56,530 nucleotides of DNA from Bigelowiella natans CCMP2755 (GCA_000320545.1 ADNK01000432.1:1-56530), one strand, 5' to 3'; numbered from the stretch's first letter, positions 24,494 through 37,114 are shown. Made by a program: numbers and translations. Notes: generated by a model from the letters alone, not told the origin.

Positions 24494-25958
24494 GCGTCAG
24501 AACATAGGATAACATCTATCTATATTGCCTCCATTAAATGCGAGGTGATATTAAAGAGAATCCACACAAAAGGAATGGGTGAAGAGGGGGGGGCTACATG
24601 ATGGCCTGAGGCGTGCGGGCAACATCTTGGGTCGATTGAACCACTCAGACTCTGTGAATATCAAATCAATTTGATAATGATATAAAATACCGTATATTTT
24701 ATTATGGAGATATCACATGGATGAAGTCGTTCTATATTATATAGAAAATTTAACACTCCCCAACCACAGATTTGTTCTGGGCAGTCCATGGGAAGCGATA
24801 CTGGCTACAAGTGTGGTCAAAATGTAGTTCATTATGTATTAACGGCATTTTATATTTGTAGTCGTAATATATAATCGAAAGGCTTTCACTATTTCAGTTC
24901 TCTGATTGAGCCTGTAAATCAGCTCTATTCCGGCTAATAATTTTCACCTCCATCGCTATTTATGGCTATTTTGAGGATAAAATTATTGACGTAAGTAATT
25001 TATTTGCGGAAGATTATGTCAAACATAGAGAAATCCGCGCTTTTTCAACTCTTCAGTACGACGGGAAGATCTGACAGCTAAATAAACTAAGTTTGATGGT
25101 AATAATTCCAGTTCTACTTCAGCTGAAAGATGTACATGTGTGAAATAAAATTGTAAAAAGATATACGACTTGATTTTACCCTTACATATATCCTTTTCTT
25201 CCCAATATTGCTGAAGTGTATATTTCAAAATGTATCAATACAGCTTAAATACAAAATAGTATCAAATTTGTTTACTAATCGTTTTTACGTCATAAAAAAT
25301 TGATAATTTAGTTTAGAATTACTGGATTTAATTGGAATAGATATCTAATCTTTATACTGATCAAAATCTCCGGCTTCTTAATTTCATCCCAAATAGCTTC
25401 AGACAGCCGCATTCGGATTCTGCTACATTTTTAAAATGCTGCTTTCAGCTTTCGAAGTCGTAAGGTATCAAGACCAGACATTTTTGGAAGATTCATAATA
25501 ATTTTGCCGTATACCTCGAGCATGTCTCATTTTGTTGGGTTTTCATAGTTAAAACGAATTGAGCAACTGATGGGGTATTTTTTAAAAAGACAACAAAAAT
25601 TATGTTTTACATCGCAAAATATCCTGTAATTTTGATTATCGTGCCAAAACCTTAGCGCTATTTTGCCTAGTTTCAGGAGGAGTTTCCGCTTCTCACCAAA
25701 ACCGCTGGGGGAAGCGCGGGAAGCACGGAAGCTTACTACGAAAGCGCTTGGGTGGACACTTGCGGGCAAAGAATCTCGAGAAAGGTAATTGATTTTTCTT
25801 CCTTCTGCCTGATAGGGTAGTGCCAAATCGGTAGATTACCTGGGGTCACTTAAAACCCAGCACTAATATTTCGAATGAGCAGTGAATGACTGATGTTGCC
25901 TGTCTCCAAAATCAGGGTTGTGTAATTTGAAGCTGCTAGTCCGCGTGTAAGATTTATC
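24494..25958. other. divergent-promoter spacer, AT-rich
   Basis: Lies between the starts of NDUFA9 (-) and kinesin-13 (+), so it should contain both promoters. About 24640-25650 is clearly more AT-rich than its surroundings and, unlike other spacers here, has almost no microsatellites. Open frames in it are short and show no domain signal. No promoter motif can be named with confidence. Confidence 0.5.
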
Positions 25959-28608
25959 ATGTCCGCTGGAGACCCCATATCAAGTGTCTATCGCTGGTTA
26001 CAGGGCGCAGGTACTCGTTGACAATCCTCATTCTTCCACCCAGTCAACATCGGAAGACATCAAATCCTCAAGTGATATAACCCCATCCCCCCATCAGGAC
26101 TGGAGCGGTTCTACCCAAACTTCTCGCACCGAGGGATCACAGAAGAGTCTTTTGTGAATCTTATCGTGTCTGACTACCACAGTCTAGGAGTCACTGAGCT
26201 GAATGACCGCCAAACGCTGTTCAAGCTCATCCAAGTGGTAAAAAAGGAAATGGAGAGTCCTACTCTGAAGCTGCGACAGTCTCCTGCTCCACAAAGGGAA
26301 GGTGGCTCCTTTGACAAAATCAGTGAGAGGCAGGAGAATCAGCATAGCAACAGGCAGACAAGCAAATCCACCCCCACCCTAGATGCCTTCAGTGATTCCA
26401 CACCACGTGCGACCAAGACCCGCTCCCGGAGACGTAATTCTCCAGGGGATACGAAGGAGCGCAAGCTATTCAAAAAGACCTCATCATCATCCACGGATCA
26501 CATGCGAGCACAGCCGCGCATCACTGTCTGTGTACGTAAAAGGCCCCTCAACTCAAAGGAAAGGGGTAAAGGAGAAGGCGATTGTACATCGACGAAGGGA
26601 AACCAGACGTTCATCGTCACCGAACCCAGGTAGTAGCTATTATCATGGTTTCTATCATTATCATCATCATCATCATCATCATCATCATAACCCTTCACAA
26701 CCCTTCATATATTCTCACAGCCCATCTCATGAACCCCCTCCCCCCCCCCCCCCCCCCCCGCAGGACCAAAGTCGATCTCACCAAATTCACGTGCGCACAC
26801 AAGTTCTACTTCGATACGGTTTTCGACCAGGACACGTCCAACGAGCAGATCTACAACATGACCTGCAAACCGCTCGTCGACTTTTTCTTCGAGGGAGGAA
26901 AGGCAACATGTTTTGCCTACGGACAGACAGGGAGCGGGAAGACGTACACGATGATGGGCCCGGAGGGCGGAAAGAAGGAGCAGAATGGTCTGTATGTCCT
27001 CGCAGCTCGCGACATATTCCAAGAGCTGCAACGACGAAGGGACCTGGAGATACACGTCAGTTTCTTCGAGATCTACGGAGGGAAATTCTACGACCTTCTC
27101 AACGGGCGCCGCCGCCTCGAGCTCCGCGAGGACGCGCACGGCGCCGTCCACACGATTGGCCTCAAGGAGATATCCTGCCAGAGCCGGGACCAGCTCATCG
27201 AGATGATACAGTTCGGAAACGAGCGCCGTAGCCAGGGGGCGACGGGGGTGAACATGAGCTCCTCTCGCTCCCACGCAATCCTTCAGATTGCCAGCAAGAA
27301 GCGCAGCAACGGCAAGCTGCACGGAAAGTACAGCTTCATTGACCTGGCTGGAAGTGAGCGGGCGGCGGACACGCAGGGAAACGCAGCAAAGACCAGGATA
27401 GAAGGCGCGGAGATTAACAAGAGTCTGCTGGCGCTCAAAGAGTGCATCCGAGCCCTTGATCAGAATGCCAGTCACAGGCCTTTTCGGGGGAGCAAGCTCA
27501 CCCAGGTGCTTAAGGAGTCGCTGGTAGGAAACTCCAAAACGGTCATGATCGCCACCGTGTCGCCCTGCGTGTCCTCGGTCGAGCACACACTAAACACCCT
27601 GCGCTACGCCGACCGCGTGAAGGAGATGAAGGAGGCCGGCGGTGGCCGCTCTAGCAGCAGGCATAAGGCATACATGCCGCACCACGAAGAGATCAGGAAG
27701 CTGCGATCGAAGTCGCCGACCCGATCTACCCGTACCATGTCAATGGTGGCGGGCATGCATGGAGGAGGGGGAGGAGGGGGGAGGGGGAAGCCACTGCCTC
27801 AAGCCACCGACTCGCCGTGCGAACACCACCTTGCCTCCATCATCATCATCATCATCATCATCATTATCATCATCTAGTTTAAAGTCTCCTGCTGTGAACA
27901 ACCACCGCCTCAAAAGGGCATCGTCAGCATCGTCGCCTTCCCCGCACCATCGCCATCACCACTACCGATCACAGACGCTCAAGAGTCCCACCAACATAAC
28001 AGCGATTAGGAGCACTAGCAAGGGGCGCTACACCTCCTCCTCCTCTTCCTCCTCCTCTAAGGCGTCGTTCAAATATAGCAGCAGCAGCAGCCACCACAGC
28101 AGCAGCGCCAAGGCAAGCGGGATCCCGAGATCATCGCCTTCACTCGTCAGCGGCGGCAGCGGTTTGGAAGTAGAGGACTTGGATATAGAGGCGGAGGTGC
28201 TGCGGGGAGTAGAAGGGGGGGGGGGCAGCACGCACGAAGGGGTACGTGGTGTGGAGGAAACAGGCGGCGGAGGCGGGGGGCAGCAGGAGGTGGCTTCGAA
28301 AATGGAACAGCTGTCACAGCAATCGCGAGAGCTTGCAGAGCGCAATCGACAAGCCGAGGGGGCCATTCTTGATCAACACCGCAAGCACATCCACAGCACG
28401 ATGCAGCGTGTGAAGCAGGAGATGGAGATACTGAAGAAGTTTGAGGGGAAGAGCATCTCGGTGAACGAGTACGTGGACCAGCTCAGGGACATCCTCGGTC
28501 AGAAGGAGCGCGAGGCGAACGACCTCTCTTGCATACTCAACGAATTCGAAGCGAACCTGCAAGAAGCAGGTGGGTGTTGGATATGCCGTAGTACCTGTCA
28601 CACACACA

Positions 28609-28639
<31 letters not shown>

Positions 28640-28815
28640 GCGCACGCGCACACAAATATGTAATATGTGTTGTAAACACAAATATTAATATGATAGAGAG
28701 AGAGAGAGAGAAAAGAGAGAGGGAGTCTCAAATGAAATGAGCATATATTTCCCATCTAGTTCGGTTGAGTCATTCCCCCCCCTCTCCTCTTCCCCTAATT
28801 GAAGCCAGAATGTAA
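25959..28815 (+). CDS. kinesin-13 microtubule depolymerase with N-terminal SAM-like domain
   Basis: Exons 25959-26010, 26098-26629, 26764-27816, 27878-28569 and (tentative) 28760-28815 join in phase and give 794 residues. Kinesin-13 proteins remove tubulin from microtubule ends at spindles and flagella. Residues about 8-70 (VYRWLQGAGLERFYPNF and following) resemble a SAM/helical bundle. The motor begins ITVCVRKRPLNSKE, the kinesin-13 form of the first strand. It has the P-loop GQTGSGKT at 248-255, switch I NMSSSRSH, switch II DLAGSE and the subfamily motif INKSLLALKECIRAL. A Ser/His/Gly-rich low-complexity region follows, then a C-terminal coiled coil (RKHIHSTMQRVKQEMEILKK). All ATPase motifs are intact, so it should be active. 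Intron 27817-27877 is only 61 bases. The last short exon is the least certain part. Confidence 0.93.
28602..28654. repeat. (CA)n-(CG)n microsatellite in the last kinesin-13 intron
   Basis: CA units run into alternating CG and then CA again, followed nearby by a (GA)n tract (about 28694-28721). All lie within the inferred intron 28570-28759. Confidence 0.85.
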
Positions 28816-29281
28816 TATCTCCGATTGATGCATACGAACAGATTTCTTGAGTTTGAGGATGGACGAAATGAGCTTGGGCACGTGATCTCTCAGCATTCGG
28901 GTATATCTCAAGTTAAAATCTGTCTTCGTCAAAAGTAGCAGACACACAATGCCGCAACGCACCACCACGCATCGTGACGGTCAAATTGACATTGTCTAAG
29001 ACAACAACTTAGTTTACGTAAGATGTATCCATCATGATGGCCAATGTGGCGCCAGCGTGCTTGGGCCGATTGGAAGCACATTATACTTGCTTCGTATAGC
29101 GTCGTCGGCGACCGTATGTGTGCGTGCGCAGCTATGCCGCTCTAGCTACATGTAGGCCAGTAGCAGCAGAATTGTGTCTGGTCCATTGTTAGCAGCGCCA
29201 CACGCACAATGCGCCAATGACAATGAGCAATAAGGGGATGCCGACCCTACGCTACATGTGGGCATGTACATATACATGTGT
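28816..29281. other. spacer downstream of kinesin-13
   Basis: No exon is seen. Short palindromic words are frequent. It leads into the LINE fragment. Confidence 0.5.
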
Positions 29282-29690
29282 GAGACGGATGTAATGAACA
29301 AATTAAATTTTTTCAATGGTCATCCTGATGTAGCTGTGTAATGCAGCGGCTACAGCGCTGATGTTGTGTCTGTTAGTTTCTGCCACATTGTGTTTCATGC
29401 ATTTGAAAGCATCCTCTTTCGACCGATGATGTCGCGCATTGCGCGCAACAGTTCTTGATTCTTTTTCATCCTTTGTCAGCAGCTTCGTCTCGTCATTGCG
29501 ATTCATGATGGCGCTCATTTGATTGCGCAATCTGATTTGTTGTTGATTGTGCGTTGGGCATTGCAGAAGGTGATCCATGTCCTTCAGGATGCCACATGCA
29601 TTGCATGTAGCATCTGTCTCATCACATTGTCCACGTGACAACATGAATTTTCCAAGATTGCCCACTCCACAGATGGCTATATGTGTGTAT
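29282..29690 (-). mobile_element. 3' end of a non-LTR (LINE) retrotransposon, 5'-truncated
   Basis: A minus-strand frame ends at TAA (29303-29305) and holds a CCHC-like cluster, CNACGILKDMDHLLQCP (C-x2-C-x7-H-x3-C), preceded by CDETDATC. This arrangement is typical of the region after the reverse transcriptase domain in LINE ORF2 proteins. The frame then continues to SYIRMTIEKI and stops. The next 20 or so bases after the stop, ending in ACATCCGTCT, recur at three other sites in the window, which marks them as the element's short 3' tail. No reverse transcriptase or endonuclease part is present, so the copy is inactive. Confidence 0.65.
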
Positions 29691-29700
29691 ATACACGCAT

Positions 29701-29769
29701 ATTTACCGCACGGTTCACACCGCTTACTAGCTACTTCTTTTAGTAAGCGGTGCGAACCGTGCGGTAAAT
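29701..29769. repeat. near-perfect inverted repeat, 29-bp arms, 11-base loop
   Basis: Arms 29701-29729 and 29741-29769 are reverse complements with one mismatch; the loop is 29730-29740. It starts ATTTACCGCACGG and abuts the 5' edge of the LINE fragment. It could be a foldback or MITE-type insertion, a cruciform, or an RNA hairpin. Confidence 0.9.
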
Positions 29770-30085
29770 ACACATATGTATATATGTGTATGGCTTGAAC
29801 AATTGTAGCAATTTCTGCTACTACCGATGCACGTGTACAGATGCTACATTTGTGTAGATTTCTACTGGTCTAAATGGCCGCGTATCGTTCACGTATATGG
29901 ACGCAATTATGGAGCATTGATTGAAGCGGTATTGCTTCAGATGCCATCTAGCCGCATGCACTGTGTCAACAATCTCGCCGATTATTATAGGCATTTACTA
30001 CTAATTTATAAATTAAATCAAATCGAGCTTATTGTAATTGTGCAACACAACCCTTGCTTGCTTACTCGTTATTCATCTTCATGTC

Positions 30086-30427
30086 CTACTCATCAACTTC
30101 CTTCCCACCATTCTTGTGCTTTGCCCTGAAGCTCGCCCGTCGTACCATATGGTTGAATGTGTCCGCAATGTACATCTGCAGGAGTGGGGAGAGAACATGA
30201 CGAAAGCAACCAGGAACAACACAACATCGAATGGGGGGGGGGGGATGGGGGGAGGATGCCTTTATGAGCGGCAGAGATTTCGTGCTACTCACAAAAGCAT
30301 ATTTCGTATTTGACAAAACAGCAAAAGTCCGCTGTGGTTCCTACCCTCTTCCTCTTAGCGTCGAGTGCGATGCCGTGCGGCCCGCGAAAATGGCTCTCAA
30401 CACCAACCCCATCCGCCCTGTTGTCGG

Positions 30428-30467
<40 letters not shown>

Positions 30468-31874
30468 CATTGTTGCTCGTGAGTGGGTGAAATTGCTGAT
30501 TCAGCATCGGTGCACGATCATCAATCATCATACATCCCTCTCATCGCTGCCACCCCCTCCCTCCTGTCATATCTTTCAATTATCACCATGAGCTGTATCC
30601 TCCAAGGCCCATCAACGTCACAACATTCCCGCGAGGGGACAGTCGCCGTACCTACGGGCAATAGTAGTAGTAGTAGTAATAAAGATGTAGTAGTAGTTGT
30701 AGTGGTAAGGGGGGGTTTACGGAGGTATACAGTGAGTGAGAGAGGGGGGGGGGGGGAGAGAGAGAGAGAGAGAGAAGGAAATCAGTCAAGTTCTCTTTCT
30801 CACCACCATAATGCACATCGCCTTCCTTTCTACTGCAGCAACAAACACCTCCACCTCTCTTAAAAATCCGGGAAACACACACAACCTCACGACACGGGCG
30901 CGAAAGCATGTCGCAAAACAGCCCTCCTTTCAGTCCCCCCCCCCCCCCCCCCTATTCCTTTGCTTCCACCCCCTTTTAGCAAGGCGCACCTTGAAATTGA
31001 GAGTGTCGCTTATGTATACGTGGCCAGAGGGGCCAACCGCAACTCCCTGAGGCATCTGGAACTTTGCAGACGAGCAGCTGCCGTCCTCCATTCCGGACAG
31101 CCCACCAGCAGCGCGGCTCACCTGACAAACGCACACGTGCAGGAGGAGGAGGGAAGGGCAAAGATCGTAACGTCGGTGCTCTTGCTTGTCGGCATTAATG
31201 ATTATTATTGTGTTGCTGTCTGTCTGTTGGGCGGCCCTCCCGCCTCTGCTAGGTTTGTGCGACGTCTACCTCGCCATCTGGTGTAATCCTCCTGATCACA
31301 TGCGGCAGTTTCTCGCTGTTAGGGAGCTCATCCCAAACCGGCACATCGCACACTGATGATTAACAACGAGGATGTTGATGGTGACGATGATGACGATGAA
31401 TTGGTAATTAGTAGCAGTAGAAGGCTGGGAGGTCATGTTAATGATGTAGTAGTAGCAGTAATCACACCATAATCAATGCTACCATCCTTCACTCCACCCT
31501 CACCAGTCTACCACCAGTTAGCTACCAGCAATTAGCTACACACGGGGGGAAAGGAAGAAAAGAAAAGAAAAGGAGGGAAAAAATCGAAGAAGGGCAAGTA
31601 GCATTCGAACACGTATCTTCCTCCCAAAAACGGCATACACGTGCAGCACAAACCCACCATATATTGCGCTGCGATCTGCTGCTAGTCCGCGAGGACATAC
31701 AAATGAAGCTGAGGTGCCGTGCCCATCCATTCCCGGCTTTATTCCTTCTCCTAGCGTCATCCCTGCCATGGTGATGATCACGATGATGATGATGACGACG
31801 GTGATGACGATGGTGGTGGTGGTGGTGATAATGGTGATGATGACGATGATTAGGCGGAGGAAGAGGAGGGAGAT

Positions 31875-31926
<52 letters not shown>

Positions 31927-32075
31927 AAAGTACCACGTACTCACGCCACCCACAACTACATCATTCACGCTGTACAAAGGATCTTACTCACCGGAAAACC
32001 CCCCCGCGAGTGTCGTGACGCGCCCGCCCTTGATACGCCGAATGCAGAAGTTTCGCGAGTCCGCGACATACCTAA

Positions 32076-32119
<44 letters not shown>

Positions 32120-32298
32120 TTACATACGTGAGACAAATAGAAGCCAGTCGCTGAAGCGATAACAATGAAGAGTTTAACTTCCTCTATTCTCATCGTTCCC
32201 AAATTTAGTAGCACGTACACGATGTCATCCACAACTGCAAGGGCATAAGGGCAGTCGAAGCGAGCGGCGCGGGAAGGGCCATCTATGTGTCTTTGAAA

Positions 32299-32343
<45 letters not shown>

Positions 32344-32370
32344 CGATAGTATGAGAAGATTCGTTGATCT

Positions 32371-32416
<46 letters not shown>

Positions 32417-32949
32417 GTGTGTGTATTATGTGTGTATCTTTTTACATGTGCGATGTACCGATATAATACTACTACCACTACCACTACCACTACCACTACC
32501 ACTGCTACTCTACCCTGACTCCCCGCCTCCTTTTTTCTGTAACTTCTTTGAGCCTCCCCCCGCAAAACGTGACACCTTTAAATAAAAGGCAAAAGGAAGG
32601 TGGAGGGTGCAGTAAGTAGGGCGGAGAGAAACTTTCCGAAAAGAGCAACAATCACACATCGATCGATGTCCTCTGCTATACTGCAATTTCAAACTAAACT
32701 GGTGACAAATGCTGCTACCATTCTCTCCCCCACCCCCCCATCCCCCCGCCCTCGCGCCGCCCACTCGAGCTGCCCTTCTCCATCTACATCTTCTTCTTCT
32801 TCTTCTGCATAATCATCACACCTTCCCTGAAGGGGAAACCTTCCGGATTAGGTGGTTCAGAGTGTCTGCGACATACAGATTGCCTACCGCATCCTGACTT
32901 ATGCCGTGGGGAAACTTGAACCTGCACACACATGCACGCGCGCGCGCGT

Positions 32950-32983
<34 letters not shown>

Positions 32984-33036
32984 TACACACCACATACACA
33001 CAAGCGCATACGTGCGCACATGAACATTTTTTTTTG

Positions 33037-33073
<37 letters not shown>

Positions 33074-33296
33074 TATATACAAATATGTACAAATATGCAT
33101 ATTCTCAACTATTACTGCCACGTTCATTATTTCTAAGATGTTGGCTCAGTGATGGGAGGGTGGGAAGTAAGATGTACCCTGCGAATTTCCCCGTCCCGTC
33201 TCTGTCGGTCTCTCTTCTCGCGGCACCAGCCACGATGTTAGAGCTTCCGTCAGGATTCATTCTCCTTTTTAAGGTCAAAGTCCATCGATAATATAA

Positions 33297-33340
<44 letters not shown>

Positions 33341-33775
33341 GTGTGCGTGTGCATGAGTGTTGTAACATTCTGACCATATCACCATCACCATCATCATCAT
33401 CATCATCATCAGCACCAACAACAACATCACCACCACCATCACCCCACAGATGAGATGATGACATACCGAATGCACCCGTTCATGGTGTCGCAGACGTAAA
33501 GACCGCCGACACCATAGCACACGGATTGCGGGTACGAAAATCTGCGAGGTTTTTAAAGAGATATTAGAAAGTATATTAGAAAGTTGGAAGAGGGCAAAGG
33601 GATGAGCGGAGCCGAGGCGATGATGAGAGCTTGTGGTTGCTAGCGCCTTGCATTGGAAGATGTGTCTGTCAACTAGTTGAGGGGGGAAGAATGACCTAAT
33701 ATTCGTGCCAAAACCATCCTTGCTACCGTCCTCAGGATAGCCAGCCAAGGTCTCTACATCCCAGCGCTCCTCCGG
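30086..33775 (-). CDS. NHL-repeat beta-propeller protein, 5' end unresolved
   Basis: Thirteen exons join in phase at every junction: 33775-33696, 33541-33467, 33264-33178, 32921-32822, 32575-32514, 32290-32219, 32071-31992, 31762-31658, 31352-31270, 31121-30990, 30651-30587, 30417-30345 and 30175-30086. They give 367 residues ending KHKNGGKEVDE and TAG. NHL repeats recur: VETLAGYPEDGSKDGFGTN then GGLYVCDTMNGCIR; FKFPHGISQDAVGNLYVADT; HIDGPSRAARFDCPYALAV then VADSRNFCIRRI; SFVCPRGLAADRSAIYVCD; FQMPQGVAVGPSGHVYISDT; and HFRGPHGIALDAKRKRMYIA. Such propellers bind proteins, glycans or RNA, and many are secreted or membrane-tethered. No catalytic motif is visible. Introns are packed with (TA)n, (GA)n and (CA)n tracts. 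Exons upstream of 33775 should exist; a hydrophobic stretch near 34360-34290 might be a signal peptide. Confidence 0.88.
31881..31926. repeat. (GA)n microsatellite in an NHL-gene intron
   Basis: Perfect GA tract inside the intron between 31992 and 31762. Others in the same gene include (TA)n 32076-32115, (GA)n 32300-32338, (TA)n 32374-32412, (CA)n 32950-32982, (TA)n 33039-33070 and (TA)n 33298-33339. Confidence 0.9.
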
Positions 33776-34187
33776 CTACAGTATAATTGCGAGTTCGTGT
33801 GTGCAGATCATTTGTGCGTGCTGTGCTGGTACAAGCGTACGATGGATATCAAGTCGCGAATATGCACACCATGCTGAATGAACGTACAGGGAGGGATAGT
33901 AACGGTGCATGGAATACACTCGTTCCCCGTGGGAAGCGATCATTCTTCGAGGATGCCCTCTCCCCGGACTGTGTCGTCCTTGCCAATAGCAGTGCGAACG
34001 AGCTATACGATAACAAAACGAGCGCTGATCGACAGGTGTGTGTTCGACGGCAGCATCGGACGCCCTCCTTGCATCTGGGGATAATAAATAACACACATTC
34101 ACATCAGCACAGAAATACAAACACACACACAAACACACACACACACACACACATGCGCATCCACATCCACACATACTTGCATAGTGG

Positions 34188-34218
<31 letters not shown>

Positions 34219-35222
34219 GGCCGACCTCCAGGAAAATGGCAGTAGCAATGATTGCCACATACTAATCAGATGCCCGATCTTGCTTTTCCGCCCACCACGT
34301 GAATCATCGGCAGCAGAAAGAGAACCACGGCCACAGGAGATGACGACGAGTGCAACAGCACAATACGCGCCAACCACTGAATACGGTGAACGTATGACTG
34401 CTAGTTACTACGAAAAGAACTCGCAAGCAATTGCACTTTCCCCCATTTTCACTCCTTTTTTTCCTACTCGGGGATTCGACCGAATCGTGTGTACCAGAGA
34501 ACGCATATTTACATAGAAAGCGCGAACACCGAGCACATGTAGAAGAAAAAGGGGCGAGGTAGGGTGAATCACATGAAACATGGCATGCATGCATAAATAT
34601 CCCCTTCGTTCTCCCCCCCTTCTGCTCCAAGCAATGATAAAGTAGATCCAGACTTGCACGAACCTGCGAGGAGCTCAATCATCCGGAGCCATGGGGGTGT
34701 TCTCCTCTCGAGCTCGCAGCTTCTGGCGTGATACCTTGATGTTTGTTCGATAAAAAATAACAATATTGGGAACACAATCTGCAAAACACTTCAGGATGAA
34801 GAGATTTATCGCAGAATCAATAAACCTTGAGGTTCTTTCCCAATGTTACTTCAATGTTTTTTGGTCCATTATGTGGACTTTGATCTACGACACGAAAACA
34901 AGCCCTCGATTTCTTCTCTCTTGCAAGTTGGCCGACCACCTCCGTAACTACCTACTATTTTATCATGCGACAACACAAGTGGAGCATAAACTTTCTATGT
35001 AAATGATTTATTTTCGATTTCGTGGCCGTTTCTCCTCATTACGCGACTTGAGGATCGGATTTTCGCTAAGAATCTCCCCAGTCGGAGCCAGCCTTCAAAA
35101 CAAGCTTTGTATTTAGTTATGACAACTGATATTTGATGTCGCATGTAACTAATATAAAACATTTTTACTTACTTTTTGCAAACGGGAGTCGCGACATGAC
35201 ATTTGTGTAAAATACATTAATC
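33776..35222. other. spacer with possible first exons of the NHL gene and the cathepsin promoter
   Basis: The minus strand at about 34360-34270 reads VVGAYCAVALVVISCGRGSL, which would suit a signal peptide, but no in-frame ATG was found. A second codon-like minus stretch lies at about 34030-33890 and ends near a GTACGT donor. The stretch contains (CA)n at about 34116-34153 and (TA)n at 34192-34217. The last 400 bases are AT-rich and precede the cathepsin B start. I see no recognisable gene between about 34400 and 35222. Confidence 0.35.
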
Positions 35223-37114
35223 ATGCGCTTCACAGCTGCCCTCCTCCTACCCGCCCTTGTCTCAGCTCATGGCCATGCCAAGCACGACGCTGTCCGTCGC
35301 GCGGAAATTGAGCGCCTCAATGCTCTTCCTGGAATGACCTGGACGGCAGGAATCAGTGATCGTTTCCGTGGGCAGCCCCTCAACGCCTCAAAATCCCTCT
35401 GCGGTAATAGATTTTTTACTACATCTTGCCCATTGATCTAAGGCGTGTCGTACATAGGTGTGAAGCCCGGAAATCTTGAACGTATGAAGGCTGCCATCCG
35501 CCACGGAGAGATCAAGGTGGTTGACGCTAAGATGCTTGGGGCCACAGATATTCCTACCGAGTTCGACAGTGAGACCAACTGGCCTGAGTGCGCAAAGGTG
35601 ATTTTTTAGAAGGAGGAGGAGGAGGAGGAGAAGAAGAAGAAGAAGAAGCAACGACCTCCCTTCTATTTTATCTCACAAGAGATTAACATAAGTAATTAGT
35701 TGCCCTTAACCTGGCCACATCACGTAATCACGTAAAAGATTGCATTCTGCCCCTCTGATTTCTGTTGTCTACGTGCATGTGAACAGGTCATCGGTGATAT
35801 CCGCGACCAGAGCAACTGCGGCTGCTGCTGGGCATTCGGTGCTGCTGAAGCTGCTTCTGACCGTCTCTGCATCGCCACTGGTGGTAAGGTCGCTGTTCCG
35901 CTTTCCTCCCAAGAAATGTGCTTCTGCGCCGAATCTGACGGGTGCGGAGGCGGCTTCCTCAGCCTTGCGTGGAGCTACATTGGTCGTACTGGACTCGTAA
36001 CTGGAGGTCAGTACAAAGGCCAGGGACCCTTCGGCACCGACTCTGGGTTCTGCTCATCCTTCTCCCTCCCCCACTGCCACCACCACGGTCCTCAGGGCAG
36101 CGATCCATACCCTGCTGAAGGAGCTCCTGGCTGCCCTTCGGAGAGCTCTCCAGCTTGCCCAACCCAGTGCGACAGCGGCGCCAAGAGTCCTTACAACGAC
36201 TTCCAGAAGTCCCGCTACACCTTCACTGGAGGGCAGGAGACCTACGAGAATGCTGAGGCTCTGCAGGCAGCGATCATGGCTCACGGGCCTGTAGAAACTG
36301 CCTTCACTGTGTACTCCGACTTCGAGAACTACGTGTCTGGTATCTACCAGAAGACTTCTTCCTCAGTCCTCGGCGGTCATGCTGTGCGAATTGTCGGATG
36401 GGGCGAGGAGAACGGCGTCAAGTACTGGAAGGTGGCTAACAGCTGGAACCCTTACTGGGGTGAGAAGGGCTACTTCCGTATTATCCGAGGACAGGACGAG
36501 TGCGGTATTGAGAGCCAGGCAATGGCATCTTCCGCATCGGCTAAGTGGAGCGGTCCTGGTGTCAATGACAAGCAAGATGTTGCCGTCACTGCCGCCCTCG
36601 ACCAGGAATTTCTTCAGGTATTAACAGGGCTAAGGCGAGTGGGGGGATGGTTAGTTGAATAAGGATTACGAGACTGCAGCCGTTGTGTGTTAGTTGGTAT
36701 CTTGTGGTATTATCGTCACATCGCCTGTCTGTAGATCAGCCAGCTGCACAACCCCCCCCCCTCACACGCACATGCACACGCCCCTTACTCTCAATTTTCT
36801 GTCATCAGGATTACTTGAACGCCACTACACACTACGGCGACCCAAAGCAGGGCTGCGAGTCCGATGAGAAGGCCGTGCAGATCCAGGGTATCTCCGGAGA
36901 CTTCTGCACCCCTCCCTGCTCATCCGCCTCCGCCTGCCCAACCGACGTGCCAGAGGGAGTCACTGCTAAGCCACAGTGTGCACTCGACGATGGACAAGGG
37001 GATAAGTACTGCGCTCTTATTTGCCAGCCTTCCTCGAAGAACGACGACCAGTGTGGCGCCAACGCTTCCTGCAAGGCTATCAGCGGAGTTGGAATCTGCA
37101 CCTACGATGACTAA
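35223..37114 (+). CDS. cathepsin B-like cysteine protease with Cys-rich C-terminal extension
   Basis: Papain-family (C1A) endo/carboxypeptidase of the lysosomal or secretory system. Exons 35223-35403, 35458-35597, 35787-36617 and 36809-37114 join in phase and give 485 residues. MRFTAALLLPALVSA is a signal peptide, followed by a propeptide. The catalytic Cys is residue 121 in QSNCGCCWAF, the His is 305 in GGHAVRIVGWG and the Asn is 325 in NSWNPYWGE. An occluding loop with HCHHHG places it with cathepsin B. After the protease domain (about residue 355) there is an extension with many Cys: FCTPPCSSASACPTDVP, then KYCALICQP and CGANASCKAISGVGICTY. This is absent from animal cathepsin B. All catalytic residues are present, so it should be active after propeptide removal. 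Stop TAA. Confidence 0.95.

Noticed and set aside
26705-27586. Long minus-strand frame of 293 codons
   Set aside because: It is the exact antisense of the kinesin-13 motor exon and has no domain signal.
29577-29798. Plus-strand frame containing a repeat of the peptide SKRCEPCGKYT
   Set aside because: It arises because the hairpin arms encode similar peptides on both strands; not a gene.
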